A stretch of DNA of 14,221 nt from Kosmotogaceae bacterium UBA1373 (GTDB taxonomy: Bacteria; Thermotogota; Thermotogae; Petrotogales; Kosmotogaceae). Positions within the stretch are counted from its first letter, which is position 1, and every line of letters starts with the position of its first letter. The position numbers and the translations under genes were made by a program. Where the stretch lies: NCBI GenBank assembly GCA_002305955.1, contig DBRH01000017.1, positions 1 to 14,221 of the forward strand, in the 5' to 3' direction. The notes below the pieces were generated by a model. That model had not been told where the DNA came from, made no database searches, and worked only from the letters and a program-made list of their open reading frames with translations. Shown piece after piece: positions 5,302-12,888 of this stretch.

Positions 5302-6543
5302 ATGCGCAGATCTTCGTTATTGGTTCTTCTTATGCTCGTCGTGCTTGCGATCGCCGGTGTATCTCAGACGATCAATATCTGGATAGGCGGACAGGTCGCG
5401 GAACTCGATGAAACCTGGGATATGATTATCGGTAAATTCGAGAAGGAGACAGGTCAAAAGGTGGAGGTGCAGCTGTTCGGGTTCGATATTTACTACGACA
5501 AACTCCTCACCGCCCTTCAAGCAGGACAGGGACCGGATCTGGCCTTTGCCGACCTTGGCGGCTGGGTTCCAACCTTCGCAGAGAAAGGCTGGCTCGAACC
5601 GATGGGAGCTCTCCTGGATTCCTGGGACGGAGTCGAACAGATATGGCCGAACCTATGGCCGACAGTTATCTACAACGGTGAAAGGTACGGTCTTCCGTGG
5701 TACACCGATTGCAGACTCCTCCTCTACAACCAGACTATGTTCGATTCGGCCGGACTGGATAGAAACGATCCCCCGGAAACCTGGGAGGAACTGGTTTACC
5801 AGGCCACGAAACTCACAGACGCCAGCAAGAGAGTTTACGGTTACGGTGTGAGCGGAACCAAGACAGAACACACCTCTCTGGCATTCATCATCTTTCTTTA
5901 CGGCGCAGGCGGACAGCTACTGACAGACGATTATTCGGCGGCGGCCTTTAATACTCCCGAAGGCCTGAGAGCGCTTAAATTCTACACCGATCTCGCTCTC
6001 ACCTATGGTGTCAGCCCGAACGCCGTTACTTACAACGAAGACGATTATAGAAACATGATGGCACAGAACAGGGTTGCCATGGCTATCGGCGGACCGTGGT
6101 CCTTCCCTCTTATCGAGACCGCCAATCCGGCGATAGTGAACAACTATACCGTCTCACTCCATCCTTACGGTTCCACTCCGGCCAGCGTTCTCGGTGGCTG
6201 GGCGCTCGTTATTCCATCGGTGAGCAAGAACAAAGAAAACGCATGGGAGCTCGCCAAGTACCTGACCAGCTTCGAGACCTGGATGACATGGATCGAGGCC
6301 AAGGGTGGTCCGATGCCGACCAGAAAAGACGTTTGCTATGCCGCACCCGTACTGCAGGATTCCAAATGGCAGGTAATTTTCGAAACTTTCCCCTTTGCTG
6401 TTTCCAGACCTCCTATTCCACAGTATCCACAGGTATCTGAACAGATCCAGATCATGATCCAGAATGTCCTCCTTGGTAATGCAACGCCGGAAGAAGCTAT
6501 AAAGACTGCAGAAGCAAATGTAAACGCAATTCTTGCAAAGTGA
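5302..6543 (+). CDS. Sugar ABC transporter, extracellular substrate-binding protein (family 1)
   Basis: The 413-residue protein captures the sugar outside the membrane and delivers it to the permeases encoded downstream. Residues 1-20 (MRRSSLLVLLMLVVLAIAGV) are a clear signal peptide. There is no lipobox cysteine, so it is exported without a lipid anchor, as seen in many Thermotogota binding proteins. The mature part starts TINIWIGGQ and shows the family 1 (MalE/UgpB-like) pattern: the strand and helix ETWDMIIGKFEKETGQKVEV, the segment GQGPDLAFADLGGW, the hinge-side GLPWYTDCRLLLYNQTMF, and GGPWSFPLI. AGGGAGG lies 7 bases before ATG 5302. It is the first gene of the operon. The ligand cannot be told from the sequence. 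Confidence 0.93.
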   Translation: MRRSSLLVLLMLVVLAIAGVSQTINIWIGGQVAELDETWDMIIGKFEKETGQKVEVQLFGFDIYYDKLLTALQAGQGPDLAFADLGGWVPTFAEKGWLEPMGALLDSWDGVEQIWPNLWPTVIYNGERYGLPWYTDCRLLLYNQTMFDSAGLDRNDPPETWEELVYQATKLTDASKRVYGYGVSGTKTEHTSLAFIIFLYGAGGQLLTDDYSAAAFNTPEGLRALKFYTDLALTYGVSPNAVTYNEDDYRNMMAQNRVAMAIGGPWSFPLIETANPAIVNNYTVSLHPYGSTPASVLGGWALVIPSVSKNKENAWELAKYLTSFETWMTWIEAKGGPMPTRKDVCYAAPVLQDSKWQVIFETFPFAVSRPPIPQYPQVSEQIQIMIQNVLLGNATPEEAIKTAEANVNAILAK

Positions 6544-6556
6544 TACACTATCTTTC

Positions 6557-6584
6557 GGGGCGGGAGTGGTCGCCCGCCCCCTTT
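6557..6584 (+). terminator. GC-rich hairpin after the binding-protein gene
   Basis: GGGGCGGG (6557-6564) pairs with CCCGCCCC (6573-6580) around an eight-base loop, followed by only CTTT. The stem is very strong but the T-tract is short. It probably protects the 3' end of the binding-protein message or ends part of the transcripts, giving more binding protein than permease. This is a common arrangement in sugar ABC operons. Confidence 0.7.
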
Positions 6585-6616
6585 ATAATTCTCGAAGAGG
6601 AAAGGGCTGAAGACAA

Positions 6617-7483
6617 GTGAGTACATTGAACAGAGAAGAGAAGTCCGCTCTCAAGATGGTTTTACCTTACGTTATCTTGACCGTTTTACTCTTTGTCTTT
6701 CTGCTTGGATCGAACCTTTTCAACAGTTTTACCGATAAAAATGGAAACTGGACTCTTCAAAACTACATAGATAACTTCACAGATCCGGTGGTTGGCAGAA
6801 CGCTTCTAAATACAATTGTGTGGGTCGTGGGAAGTGTAAGCGGCCAGCTCCTTCTCGGGCTGTTTGTAGCGCTTTTGCTCAACGAATCCACGAAGGGGCA
6901 GATAATATTCAGAAGCATCATACTCATACTTCCATGGGCCGTGCTTGACATAGTGGCGGGAGTCATGTGGAAATGGATGTACAACGATATGTACGGCGTG
7001 CTGAACGATGTTCTGGTCAAGATGCATATAATAAGAGACTATATACCCTGGCTCGCGACGGAGAATATGGCGATGCTCTCGGTTATTATCGCCAACATAT
7101 GGAAGGGCTTCTGCCTTTCGGGCATGTTCTTCCTGGCAGGCCTTCAAACGATACCGATCGACCTTTACGAAGCGGCCGAAATCGACGGGGCCAATTCCTT
7201 CAAGAGATTCTGGACGATCACCGTTCCTCAATTGAAACCGGTTATTATGACGACTCTCATGCTGACTACAATCTGGACGATAAATTACTTTCCCCTCATC
7301 TACACCATGACCGGAGGCGGACCGGGGTACGGAACAGAGACTATCGTCACTTATATCTATAAATTGGGTTTCAAGTTCATGGAATTCAACAGGTCGGCCT
7401 CGCTTTCCAACGTGCTGTTCGTGATAATCTTCTTCATCGCCTTTCTATTCCTTAGAAGCATAGCGAAGGAGGAAGCGAGATGA
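6617..7483 (+). CDS. Sugar ABC transporter permease (MalF-like)
   Basis: This 288-residue inner-membrane subunit forms half of the sugar channel. Several hydrophobic segments are visible (about 14-36, 64-90, 97-118, 150-176, 208-230 and 264-280), consistent with six membrane helices. The EAA loop that contacts the ATPase is EAAEIDGANSFKRFWTITVP near residues 185-204. GTG 6617 is chosen because GAGGAAAGGG lies about 10 bases upstream and the hydrophilic N-terminus fits the family. The stop codon overlaps the start of the next permease gene by four bases (ATGA), so the two are translationally coupled. No ATPase gene follows, so a shared MsmK/UgpC-type ATPase encoded elsewhere is likely. Confidence 0.93.
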   Translation: MSTLNREEKSALKMVLPYVILTVLLFVFLLGSNLFNSFTDKNGNWTLQNYIDNFTDPVVGRTLLNTIVWVVGSVSGQLLLGLFVALLLNESTKGQIIFRSIILILPWAVLDIVAGVMWKWMYNDMYGVLNDVLVKMHIIRDYIPWLATENMAMLSVIIANIWKGFCLSGMFFLAGLQTIPIDLYEAAEIDGANSFKRFWTITVPQLKPVIMTTLMLTTIWTINYFPLIYTMTGGGPGYGTETIVTYIYKLGFKFMEFNRSASLSNVLFVIIFFIAFLFLRSIAKEEAR

Positions 7484-8316
7484 CGAGGAGTCAGAAGAGA
7501 AAACTAAAAAAGACTATCACATACATACTGCTGATAATTATCTCGGTGGTGGTAGCTTTTCCCTTTCTGTGGCTGGTTCTAACTGCCTTAAAAACCTATC
7601 CGGATATCTACGCCTATCCGATAAAGTACTTCATTTTCGAACCGACGAGGGAACACTTCGAGAAGATCTCCAGCATGAATTTCTGGTCTTACTTCAAGAA
7701 CAGCGTTATCGTGGGTGCCGGAACGATGTTTTTCTCCATACTCATAGGGCTCTTCCCGGCGTACGCTTTTGCCAGATATGAGTTCAAATGGAAGAGGACT
7801 CTTCTGACCGGTGTCCTCATATTCCAGATGTTCCCGCAGGTGGTCTTCCTGTTGCCGATCTTCAAAGCGCTCAACACCACGGGGCTCATAAACACTTACA
7901 CGGGCCTGATTCTGTCGTACCTGCCCTTTACGACGCCGATCTCGATCGTGTTCATGAGAACCTTTTTCCTTTCGATCCCCAAATCGCTCGAAGAGGCGGC
8001 CAGGATAGATGGATGCAACTTCGGGCAGGCCTTCAGGAAGGTGATTCTACCCATAACCATACCCGGTATCGCCGCCGTGGGTATATACGCCTTTCTCTTT
8101 TCATGGAGCGAGTTGCTTTACTCGATGTCCATACTGACCAGTAAGGCAAAACAGACGATCCCCACCTTCCTCCAGCTTTTCGTGGGGCAATACCAGACCA
8201 GGTGGGGACCGCTCTTCGCCGGTTCGATTCTCGCGACACTGCCACCGCTTATAATATTTATGATACTTCAGAAGTTCTTCATTGCCGGACTGGTTAGCGG
8301 CTCGGTGAAGGAGTAA
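7480..8316 (+). CDS. Sugar ABC transporter permease (MalG-like)
   Basis: This 278-residue protein is the second channel subunit. The basic N-terminus (MTRSQKRKLKK) is followed by about six hydrophobic segments. The EAA loop is EEAARIDGCNFGQAFRKVIL near residues 171-190. The C-terminal end FIAGLVSGSVKE is typical for the MalG branch. Its start overlaps the stop of the first permease in an ATGA, and the regulator gene follows after three bases. It should form a heterodimer with the upstream permease, fed by the binding protein encoded at 5302. Confidence 0.94.
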   Translation: MTRSQKRKLKKTITYILLIIISVVVAFPFLWLVLTALKTYPDIYAYPIKYFIFEPTREHFEKISSMNFWSYFKNSVIVGAGTMFFSILIGLFPAYAFARYEFKWKRTLLTGVLIFQMFPQVVFLLPIFKALNTTGLINTYTGLILSYLPFTTPISIVFMRTFFLSIPKSLEEAARIDGCNFGQAFRKVILPITIPGIAAVGIYAFLFSWSELLYSMSILTSKAKQTIPTFLQLFVGQYQTRWGPLFAGSILATLPPLIIFMILQKFFIAGLVSGSVKE

Positions 8317-8319
8317 AAG

Positions 8320-9288
8320 ATGATAAGTGACGAGTTATTGTTCGAAGTTGCGAGCGATTACTATGTGAGACATATGCTCCAGAAGGACATAGCCCTCAAA
8401 TACGGCGTATCTAGGGTTCAGATAAGCAAGTATCTAAAGATGGCCGAAGAGAGGGGTATAGTCCGTATCGAAGTAGAACCGCCTTCGATAAAATCCTCCG
8501 TTATAAAGGAGTACGAAGCCTTCTTCACTTCCAGATTCGGACTCAAGAGACTTTTCATAGCCCGGGGGGCGCGGAACGAGAAGACCGTGCTGAGGGCGCT
8601 CGGACGGGAAGTCGCGAAATACCTCGGGACTCTGCCGGAAAGAGAGATGAATATCGGCCTGGGATGGGGCAACACAATTTTCACGGTCGCAGAGACGGTG
8701 GAAAGACTGGATCGTCCAAGGTGGCAGATAATACCTCTGTCCGGTGGAACGGCGAGGCTGGCAGACAAAAGATTCAATATAAACCACATAGTACAGAACT
8801 TCGCCAGCAGGATATCGGCCAGAGCCGTGCCGATGTACCTCCCATTCATTCTGGAGAACGCCCGGCAACTGGAAAACACGAAGCAATCTCTGGAGTACAT
8901 GAATATTCAGAAGCTCTGGGAACGCCTGGATGTGATAATCTGTAGCGTTGGCTATTCTATAGCCCGTTCTCCGCTGTTCAGAGAGAATCTTCTTGACGTG
9001 AGCTACGCCGACGAACTGGAGAAGAGAAGCGTCGTCGGAGATGTGCTTACCCATTACTTCGATATTAACGGCAAGATGTTCGAGAAAAACATACTCGAGA
9101 ACTGCATAAACCTCGGTTTCGAGCAGTACCTGAAGGCCGGAGAAAGGGTAATAGTCGCGGCCGGTCACCACAAGGTTGACGGCATAGTCGGGGCGCTGAG
9201 GGGAGGTTTGATCGACACTCTGATCACCGACGAATTCACGGCCAGGTTTGTCAAGGAATACGTGTTGTACGACGAAGGGGGAGAATAA
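8320..9288 (+). CDS. SorC/DeoR-family sugar-responsive transcriptional regulator
   Basis: The 322-residue protein has a helix-turn-helix near residues 19-42 (QKDIALKYGVSRVQISKYLK). The SorC-type effector domain follows: NIGLGWGNTI near 111-120, IIPLSGGTARL, VVGDVLTHYFDINGK, and the C-terminal VAAGHHKVDGIVGALRGG and LITDEFTA. Members of this family bind phosphorylated sugars and repress or activate their own sugar operon. AAGGAG lies 6 bases before ATG 8320, inside the end of the permease gene. Being inside the operon suggests it controls its own expression through the palindrome at 5252-5280. The effector would probably be a phosphosugar made by one of the two kinases encoded next; that part is inference. 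Confidence 0.93.
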   Translation: MISDELLFEVASDYYVRHMLQKDIALKYGVSRVQISKYLKMAEERGIVRIEVEPPSIKSSVIKEYEAFFTSRFGLKRLFIARGARNEKTVLRALGREVAKYLGTLPEREMNIGLGWGNTIFTVAETVERLDRPRWQIIPLSGGTARLADKRFNINHIVQNFASRISARAVPMYLPFILENARQLENTKQSLEYMNIQKLWERLDVIICSVGYSIARSPLFRENLLDVSYADELEKRSVVGDVLTHYFDINGKMFEKNILENCINLGFEQYLKAGERVIVAAGHHKVDGIVGALRGGLIDTLITDEFTARFVKEYVLYDEGGE

Positions 9289-9292
9289 CATC
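9277..9292 (+). promoter_or_regulatory. Ribosome binding site with an AUC in the start position
   Basis: GGGGGAG (9277-9283) sits at the very end of the regulator gene. Six bases later, just after the regulator stop codon (9286-9288), the kinase frame has ATC (9290-9292) and no ATG, GTG or TTG. The nearest in-frame ordinary starts are TTG 9248, with only GCCAGG one base away, and TTG 9305, which would cut into the first beta strand of the fold. Confidence 0.5.
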
Positions 9293-10228
9293 AATACCTG
9301 TATCTTGAATCTTAATCCCTGTTACGATCACTGGGTTATTCTCAAAAAGCCGCCAAAGATTCCGAACGTTGTGAGGGGGGACGAGGTGGTTTCGCTCGTC
9401 GATGGCAAGGGCCTCAACATCGCCCGGGTTCTTTCGAGGGTTTTTAGTTTCGACGAGTATTTCTGCATAAATATTCTCGGTGGCCAGGTCGGCAAGATAA
9501 TAGAGAAGGAGTGCAACGATCTGGGCATCAAGACCGATAATTTCTGGATCGAAGACAGCAATCGAATCAATACGGCCCTGGTCTATGAATACGAGAACAG
9601 AATGCTCATGATCAACGAGCCGGGTCCTGTGATGAAGATCGGAGAGGTCAGAGCCTTTATAGAGTATTTCAAAGAGAGAATCGGGTCAGGCGTGAACCTG
9701 GTTATTTCGGGGAGTGCACCGCGGGGATTTGAAAATGGAGAGATGATCGATCTGGTTATAGCGGCCCGGAACAGCGGTTGCACGCTCAAGATCGATATCG
9801 CCGGGGCGTGGCTCTCAAAAATCGTCGCACTGTCGCCGGAGCTTCTCAAAATAAACGCCGATGAACTCAAAGTGGCCTTCGGAATCGAGAAGGGCGATTT
9901 GAAGAACATGGAGGAGTTCAGGAGGGGCTCTTCGATCAAAGATTTAATAATAACCAACGGGAAGCATGGAAGCGTATGGCTTTCAGACACCGAAAAATTT
10001 TGGGCCGTTTCGACGAAGGTCTTTTCGGATTTTTCAGTCGGCTCGGGCGATTCCTTCTTCGCCGGGTTGATCTACGGCCAGGAGAGACTGGCCTCAAAGA
10101 GGGAGGCCCTGAAGATGGCGACAGCCTGCGGTGCGGCCAACACACTGCATTATGGTGCGGCCATATTTGAGCGCTCCGATGTAGAGAGGGTAATTAAAGA
10201 CGTTGTAGTTTCGGACGTGGAACTATGA
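9290..10228 (+). CDS. PfkB-family sugar (phosphate) kinase, FruK/LacC-like
   Basis: The gene encodes a ribokinase-fold kinase of 312 residues when counted from the ATC at 9290. With that start the protein begins MNTCILNLNPCYDHW, matching the first strand and TLNPxxD motif of the 1-phosphofructokinase/tagatose-6-phosphate kinase branch. The glycine-rich VDGKGLNIARVL (about 37-48) is the substrate-side signature. NADELKVAFG (189-198) matches the family KPNxxEL region. FSVGSGDSFFAGL (248-260) holds the anion hole and the catalytic base D254. Closeness to the FruK/LacC branch suggests that it phosphorylates a sugar phosphate to a ketose bisphosphate, the substrate of the aldolase two genes downstream. 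A start at TTG 9248 would add 14 residues that overlap the regulator gene. The stop overlaps the FGGY kinase start (ATGA). The enzyme class is secure; the substrate is inference. Confidence 0.88.
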   Translation: MNTCILNLNPCYDHWVILKKPPKIPNVVRGDEVVSLVDGKGLNIARVLSRVFSFDEYFCINILGGQVGKIIEKECNDLGIKTDNFWIEDSNRINTALVYEYENRMLMINEPGPVMKIGEVRAFIEYFKERIGSGVNLVISGSAPRGFENGEMIDLVIAARNSGCTLKIDIAGAWLSKIVALSPELLKINADELKVAFGIEKGDLKNMEEFRRGSSIKDLIITNGKHGSVWLSDTEKFWAVSTKVFSDFSVGSGDSFFAGLIYGQERLASKREALKMATACGAANTLHYGAAIFERSDVERVIKDVVVSDVEL

Positions 10229-11682
10229 AGGCGTATCTGGGGATAGATACAGGCACGACGAATATGAAATGCCTGGTGCTGGGGTCGAACGGAAATATTC
10301 TCGAAGTGATGCACGAGGAGACTCCAAAAAAGAGGATTGCGGGAGCGGATTATCTCGATCTCGAAGCGACGCGCTCTATTGTAGACAAATTCGTATCCGA
10401 AGCGTCTTGCCAGTACTCATTGGGCGGTATGGCCTTCTCCAGTATAGGCGAGACGGTCGTTCCTGCGTATAAAGGGAAAGCGCTTTCAGATCCCCTGATG
10501 TGGTACGACGGTGCGACAAGACATATCTGGGAAAAGAACAGAACGGCCGTTGACGGTTTTTCCCCTTACAGGATCACTGGCGTGGAGAACGAATATACCT
10601 TCTCCATCTACAAGATCCTGTTCCAGAGAGAAACACTGCAATCCGATGCCGTCGAACACTGGCTCCCGGTGGCCTCTTATTTCGCTTACTCGCTCGGTGC
10701 GAGGCCGACCTGGGATATGAGTCTGGCCTGCCGTTCCTTCATGATAGATATACACCGGCGCTGCTGGAACTCTCCGCTACTAGAGTATATGGGAGAATCT
10801 CCCGAGAGAATGGGCGAGCTGGTCTATACCGGCCGACCGATAGGGTTAACCGCGGACGGCATCCCGATAGTGAGCGCCGGACACGATCACATAACCGGCC
10901 TCTTCGCGGCCAGGGTATTCGCCAGAGGCGAGGAGTTTCTCTTCGATTCCATGGGTTCGGCTTCGGTAGTGGCGGCCGTGATAAAGACCGGAGATCGAAA
11001 CCTCGTCTTCGATAGTCCCTTCATGTCGGGCGGGACTGTCGGGATAGCCTTCGAAGATTCCCAGTATTATATAGAAAGCAACCTACGTTATTACGGGAAA
11101 CTCCTCCAGTCCTTGATGAATCTCACCGGCCTCCAGGCAAGCAAAGAGGGTTATGAAAAAATTAACTCGGAGATCGAGAAGGGCAAAACCTGGCATTCCG
11201 AACCGCTATTTCTCGTGAACGGTGATCTTAGCGCGGGAGAGGGTATGCACGGCATCACCGTTCTCGAGATGCCCACCACGCTCACCCGGGAGCAGTTGAT
11301 CCAGTCTGCCTATATCTATCTCGCCTCTTCCAGCAAGTTGATAGTAGATAACCTCGAGAAGATAACCGGAAGGAAGCTGCCGGTTATCTGCGGCGGAGGC
11401 GGGAGCCTGAACGGCCTGCTGATGAAGTACAAAGCTTCTCTTCTGGAAAGAGAGATCTGGGTTTTGCCCACGAGCGAATTGACGGCTCTTGGTGGAGCCC
11501 TCGCGGCGGCCAGCGGCGTTGGAGATACCCGGACCGTCGATAGGTGTGTGGAAAACCTGAGGCCGTTGAAGACGGAAGTCGATCATGAGATCGCCGCCAG
11601 ACTGATGGAGATATTCAACAAGAACTCAAGCAGATACTCAACCATAGAAAGAGAAAGAAAGATAAAATTTCAGGAGGGGTAG
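10225..11682 (+). CDS. FGGY-family carbohydrate kinase
   Basis: The 485-residue cytoplasmic kinase uses ATP to phosphorylate a sugar or polyol. The first ATP-binding segment is YLGIDTGTTNMK (residues 4-15). Sugar-side residues lie around LMWYDGATR. The catalytic aspartate is probably D221 in SAGHDHITG, matching the GxxD motif of xylulokinase. The second domain shows ICGGGGSLNGLLMKYKAS (388-405) and ELTALGGALAAASG, both typical of FGGY_C. Length is usual for the family. Its start overlaps the PfkB stop, so translation is coupled. The sequence is not close enough to a known subgroup to name the sugar. In context it probably makes the first phosphorylation of the imported sugar, with the PfkB enzyme adding the second. 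Confidence 0.92.
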   Translation: MKAYLGIDTGTTNMKCLVLGSNGNILEVMHEETPKKRIAGADYLDLEATRSIVDKFVSEASCQYSLGGMAFSSIGETVVPAYKGKALSDPLMWYDGATRHIWEKNRTAVDGFSPYRITGVENEYTFSIYKILFQRETLQSDAVEHWLPVASYFAYSLGARPTWDMSLACRSFMIDIHRRCWNSPLLEYMGESPERMGELVYTGRPIGLTADGIPIVSAGHDHITGLFAARVFARGEEFLFDSMGSASVVAAVIKTGDRNLVFDSPFMSGGTVGIAFEDSQYYIESNLRYYGKLLQSLMNLTGLQASKEGYEKINSEIEKGKTWHSEPLFLVNGDLSAGEGMHGITVLEMPTTLTREQLIQSAYIYLASSSKLIVDNLEKITGRKLPVICGGGGSLNGLLMKYKASLLEREIWVLPTSELTALGGALAAASGVGDTRTVDRCVENLRPLKTEVDHEIAARLMEIFNKNSSRYSTIERERKIKFQEG

Positions 11683-11684
11683 AA

Positions 11685-12530
11685 ATGCCACTTGCCACAC
11701 TCGTAGAAGTACTTGAAGATGCAAGGAAAAACAGCTACGCCGTTCCGGGTTTCAACTTCCACCTTTACGAAGATCTGACCGCGATAGTCGAGGCCGCCCG
11801 GGAAGTTCGCTCTCCTGTAATACTCATGGCGGCAGGCACCTGCATGAAGCACTGGGGGCCGACACTCGCGGCGACTTTGATCAGAGAGGTAGCTAATAAA
11901 GTCGACATTCCGGTCGTGGCCCATCTCGATCACGCCAGCAGTATGGACCTGATATTCAAGTCTATGCATGCCGGTTTCACCTCGGTCATGTACGACGGTT
12001 CGATGCTGCCGGTCGAAGAAAACATAGCCAACAGCAAAATCGTAGTAGAGGTCGCCAAAGCCTTCGGAGTCTCAGTCGAGGCAGAGCTCGGAAGGGTCGC
12101 CAAGGGCGAAGAGGGGGAGGCCGCCAGAGAAATCCTCACAGACCCGTCGGATGTCGTCATGTTCTGCGAAAGGACGGGGGTGGACGCTCTCGCCGTGGCC
12201 GTGGGGACCGTTCATGGTATGCAGAAACAGGAAGCGAAGATTCATCTGGACCTCGTGGACGCTCTCTCGAGAGTCGCTCCCGTATCGCTGGTCCTTCACG
12301 GATCGAGCGGCGTGTCGGACGAAGATCTCAGATACATCGCCAAAACGGCCTTCTCCAAAATCAACATCGGCACGAGAATCAAAACCGTCTTCACCGAAAG
12401 CATAAGAGAGACGCTCCGCGTCAGGCCGGACCTGAAGGACCAGCTCCAGCTCCTTCAGCTTTCGGCGCCGAAAATCAAGGAAACCGTTAAGGAAAAGATC
12501 AGACTGCTCGGCAGCGAAAATAGATGCTGA
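11685..12530 (+). CDS. Class II ketose-bisphosphate aldolase (GatY/KbaY/Fba-like)
   Basis: This zinc-dependent aldolase of 281 residues splits a ketose 1,6-bisphosphate (fructose, tagatose or related) or a ketose 1-phosphate into DHAP and an aldehyde. Visible motifs are AHLDHAS with catalytic D82 and zinc ligand H83, SVMYDGS (D104), VEAELG (E134), AVGTVHG with zinc ligand H177, LHGSSG with zinc ligand H205, and the phosphate-binding KINIGTR. The length fits the short GatY/KbaY and Bacillus-type Fba group. AGGAGGGG at the end of the FGGY gene lies a few bases before ATG 11685, and the gap is only two bases. Strong translation is expected. As the last gene of the operon it provides the cleavage step. 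Tagatose versus fructose preference cannot be decided by eye. Confidence 0.93.
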   Translation: MPLATLVEVLEDARKNSYAVPGFNFHLYEDLTAIVEAAREVRSPVILMAAGTCMKHWGPTLAATLIREVANKVDIPVVAHLDHASSMDLIFKSMHAGFTSVMYDGSMLPVEENIANSKIVVEVAKAFGVSVEAELGRVAKGEEGEAAREILTDPSDVVMFCERTGVDALAVAVGTVHGMQKQEAKIHLDLVDALSRVAPVSLVLHGSSGVSDEDLRYIAKTAFSKINIGTRIKTVFTESIRETLRVRPDLKDQLQLLQLSAPKIKETVKEKIRLLGSENRC

Positions 12531-12785
12531 GAAGTTCAGCTATCAGTCGTGGAGAGAATTAAGAGCCGTCCCTGGAAAGAGCGTTGGAAGCCGTTCTTCG
12601 TCATCCGTTGTCCGTCCCAGAGCATGGACATAAAGCGCGCGCGGAGCACATCAATCTGTCATCTGAGCTTGACTCAGAATCACGTGCTCTTAACTACAAC
12701 GCACAACGGCTCCTAGAGAATTCTCGCCTTCTCGTGAGCGAAGGGAACCTCTCGAATACGTTCTTTTTCATGTCTTTGAATAAGT
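12531..12785. other. Unexplained stretch between the aldolase gene and its terminator
   Basis: No convincing gene is present; the long plus-strand frame from 12584 has no ribosome binding site, runs through the terminator and resembles nothing I know. Two imperfect 12-base direct repeats, CCGTTCTTCGTC (12591-12602) and CCGTTGTCCGTC (12605-12616), match at ten positions. The stretch may be a long 3' untranslated region, a decayed gene or a dispersed intergenic repeat. Confidence 0.4.
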
Positions 12786-12827
12786 ACTGGAAGGCGAACG
12801 ACCAAAGTCGCCCGCCTTCCAGTTTTG
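12786..12827 (+). terminator. Terminator of the sugar operon
   Basis: ACTGGAAGGCG (12786-12796) pairs perfectly over 11 bases with CGCCTTCCAGT (12813-12823), followed by TTTT and G. It is oriented for the plus strand and lies about 255 bases after the aldolase stop. On the minus strand no T-tract follows, so it would be a weak stop for the converging gene. Confidence 0.82.
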
Positions 12828-12888
12828 TGCATTTATTCACCTGTCGTCTGAACTTGCGTCAAATCCTCTTGTGCCCGACCATCTTTCA

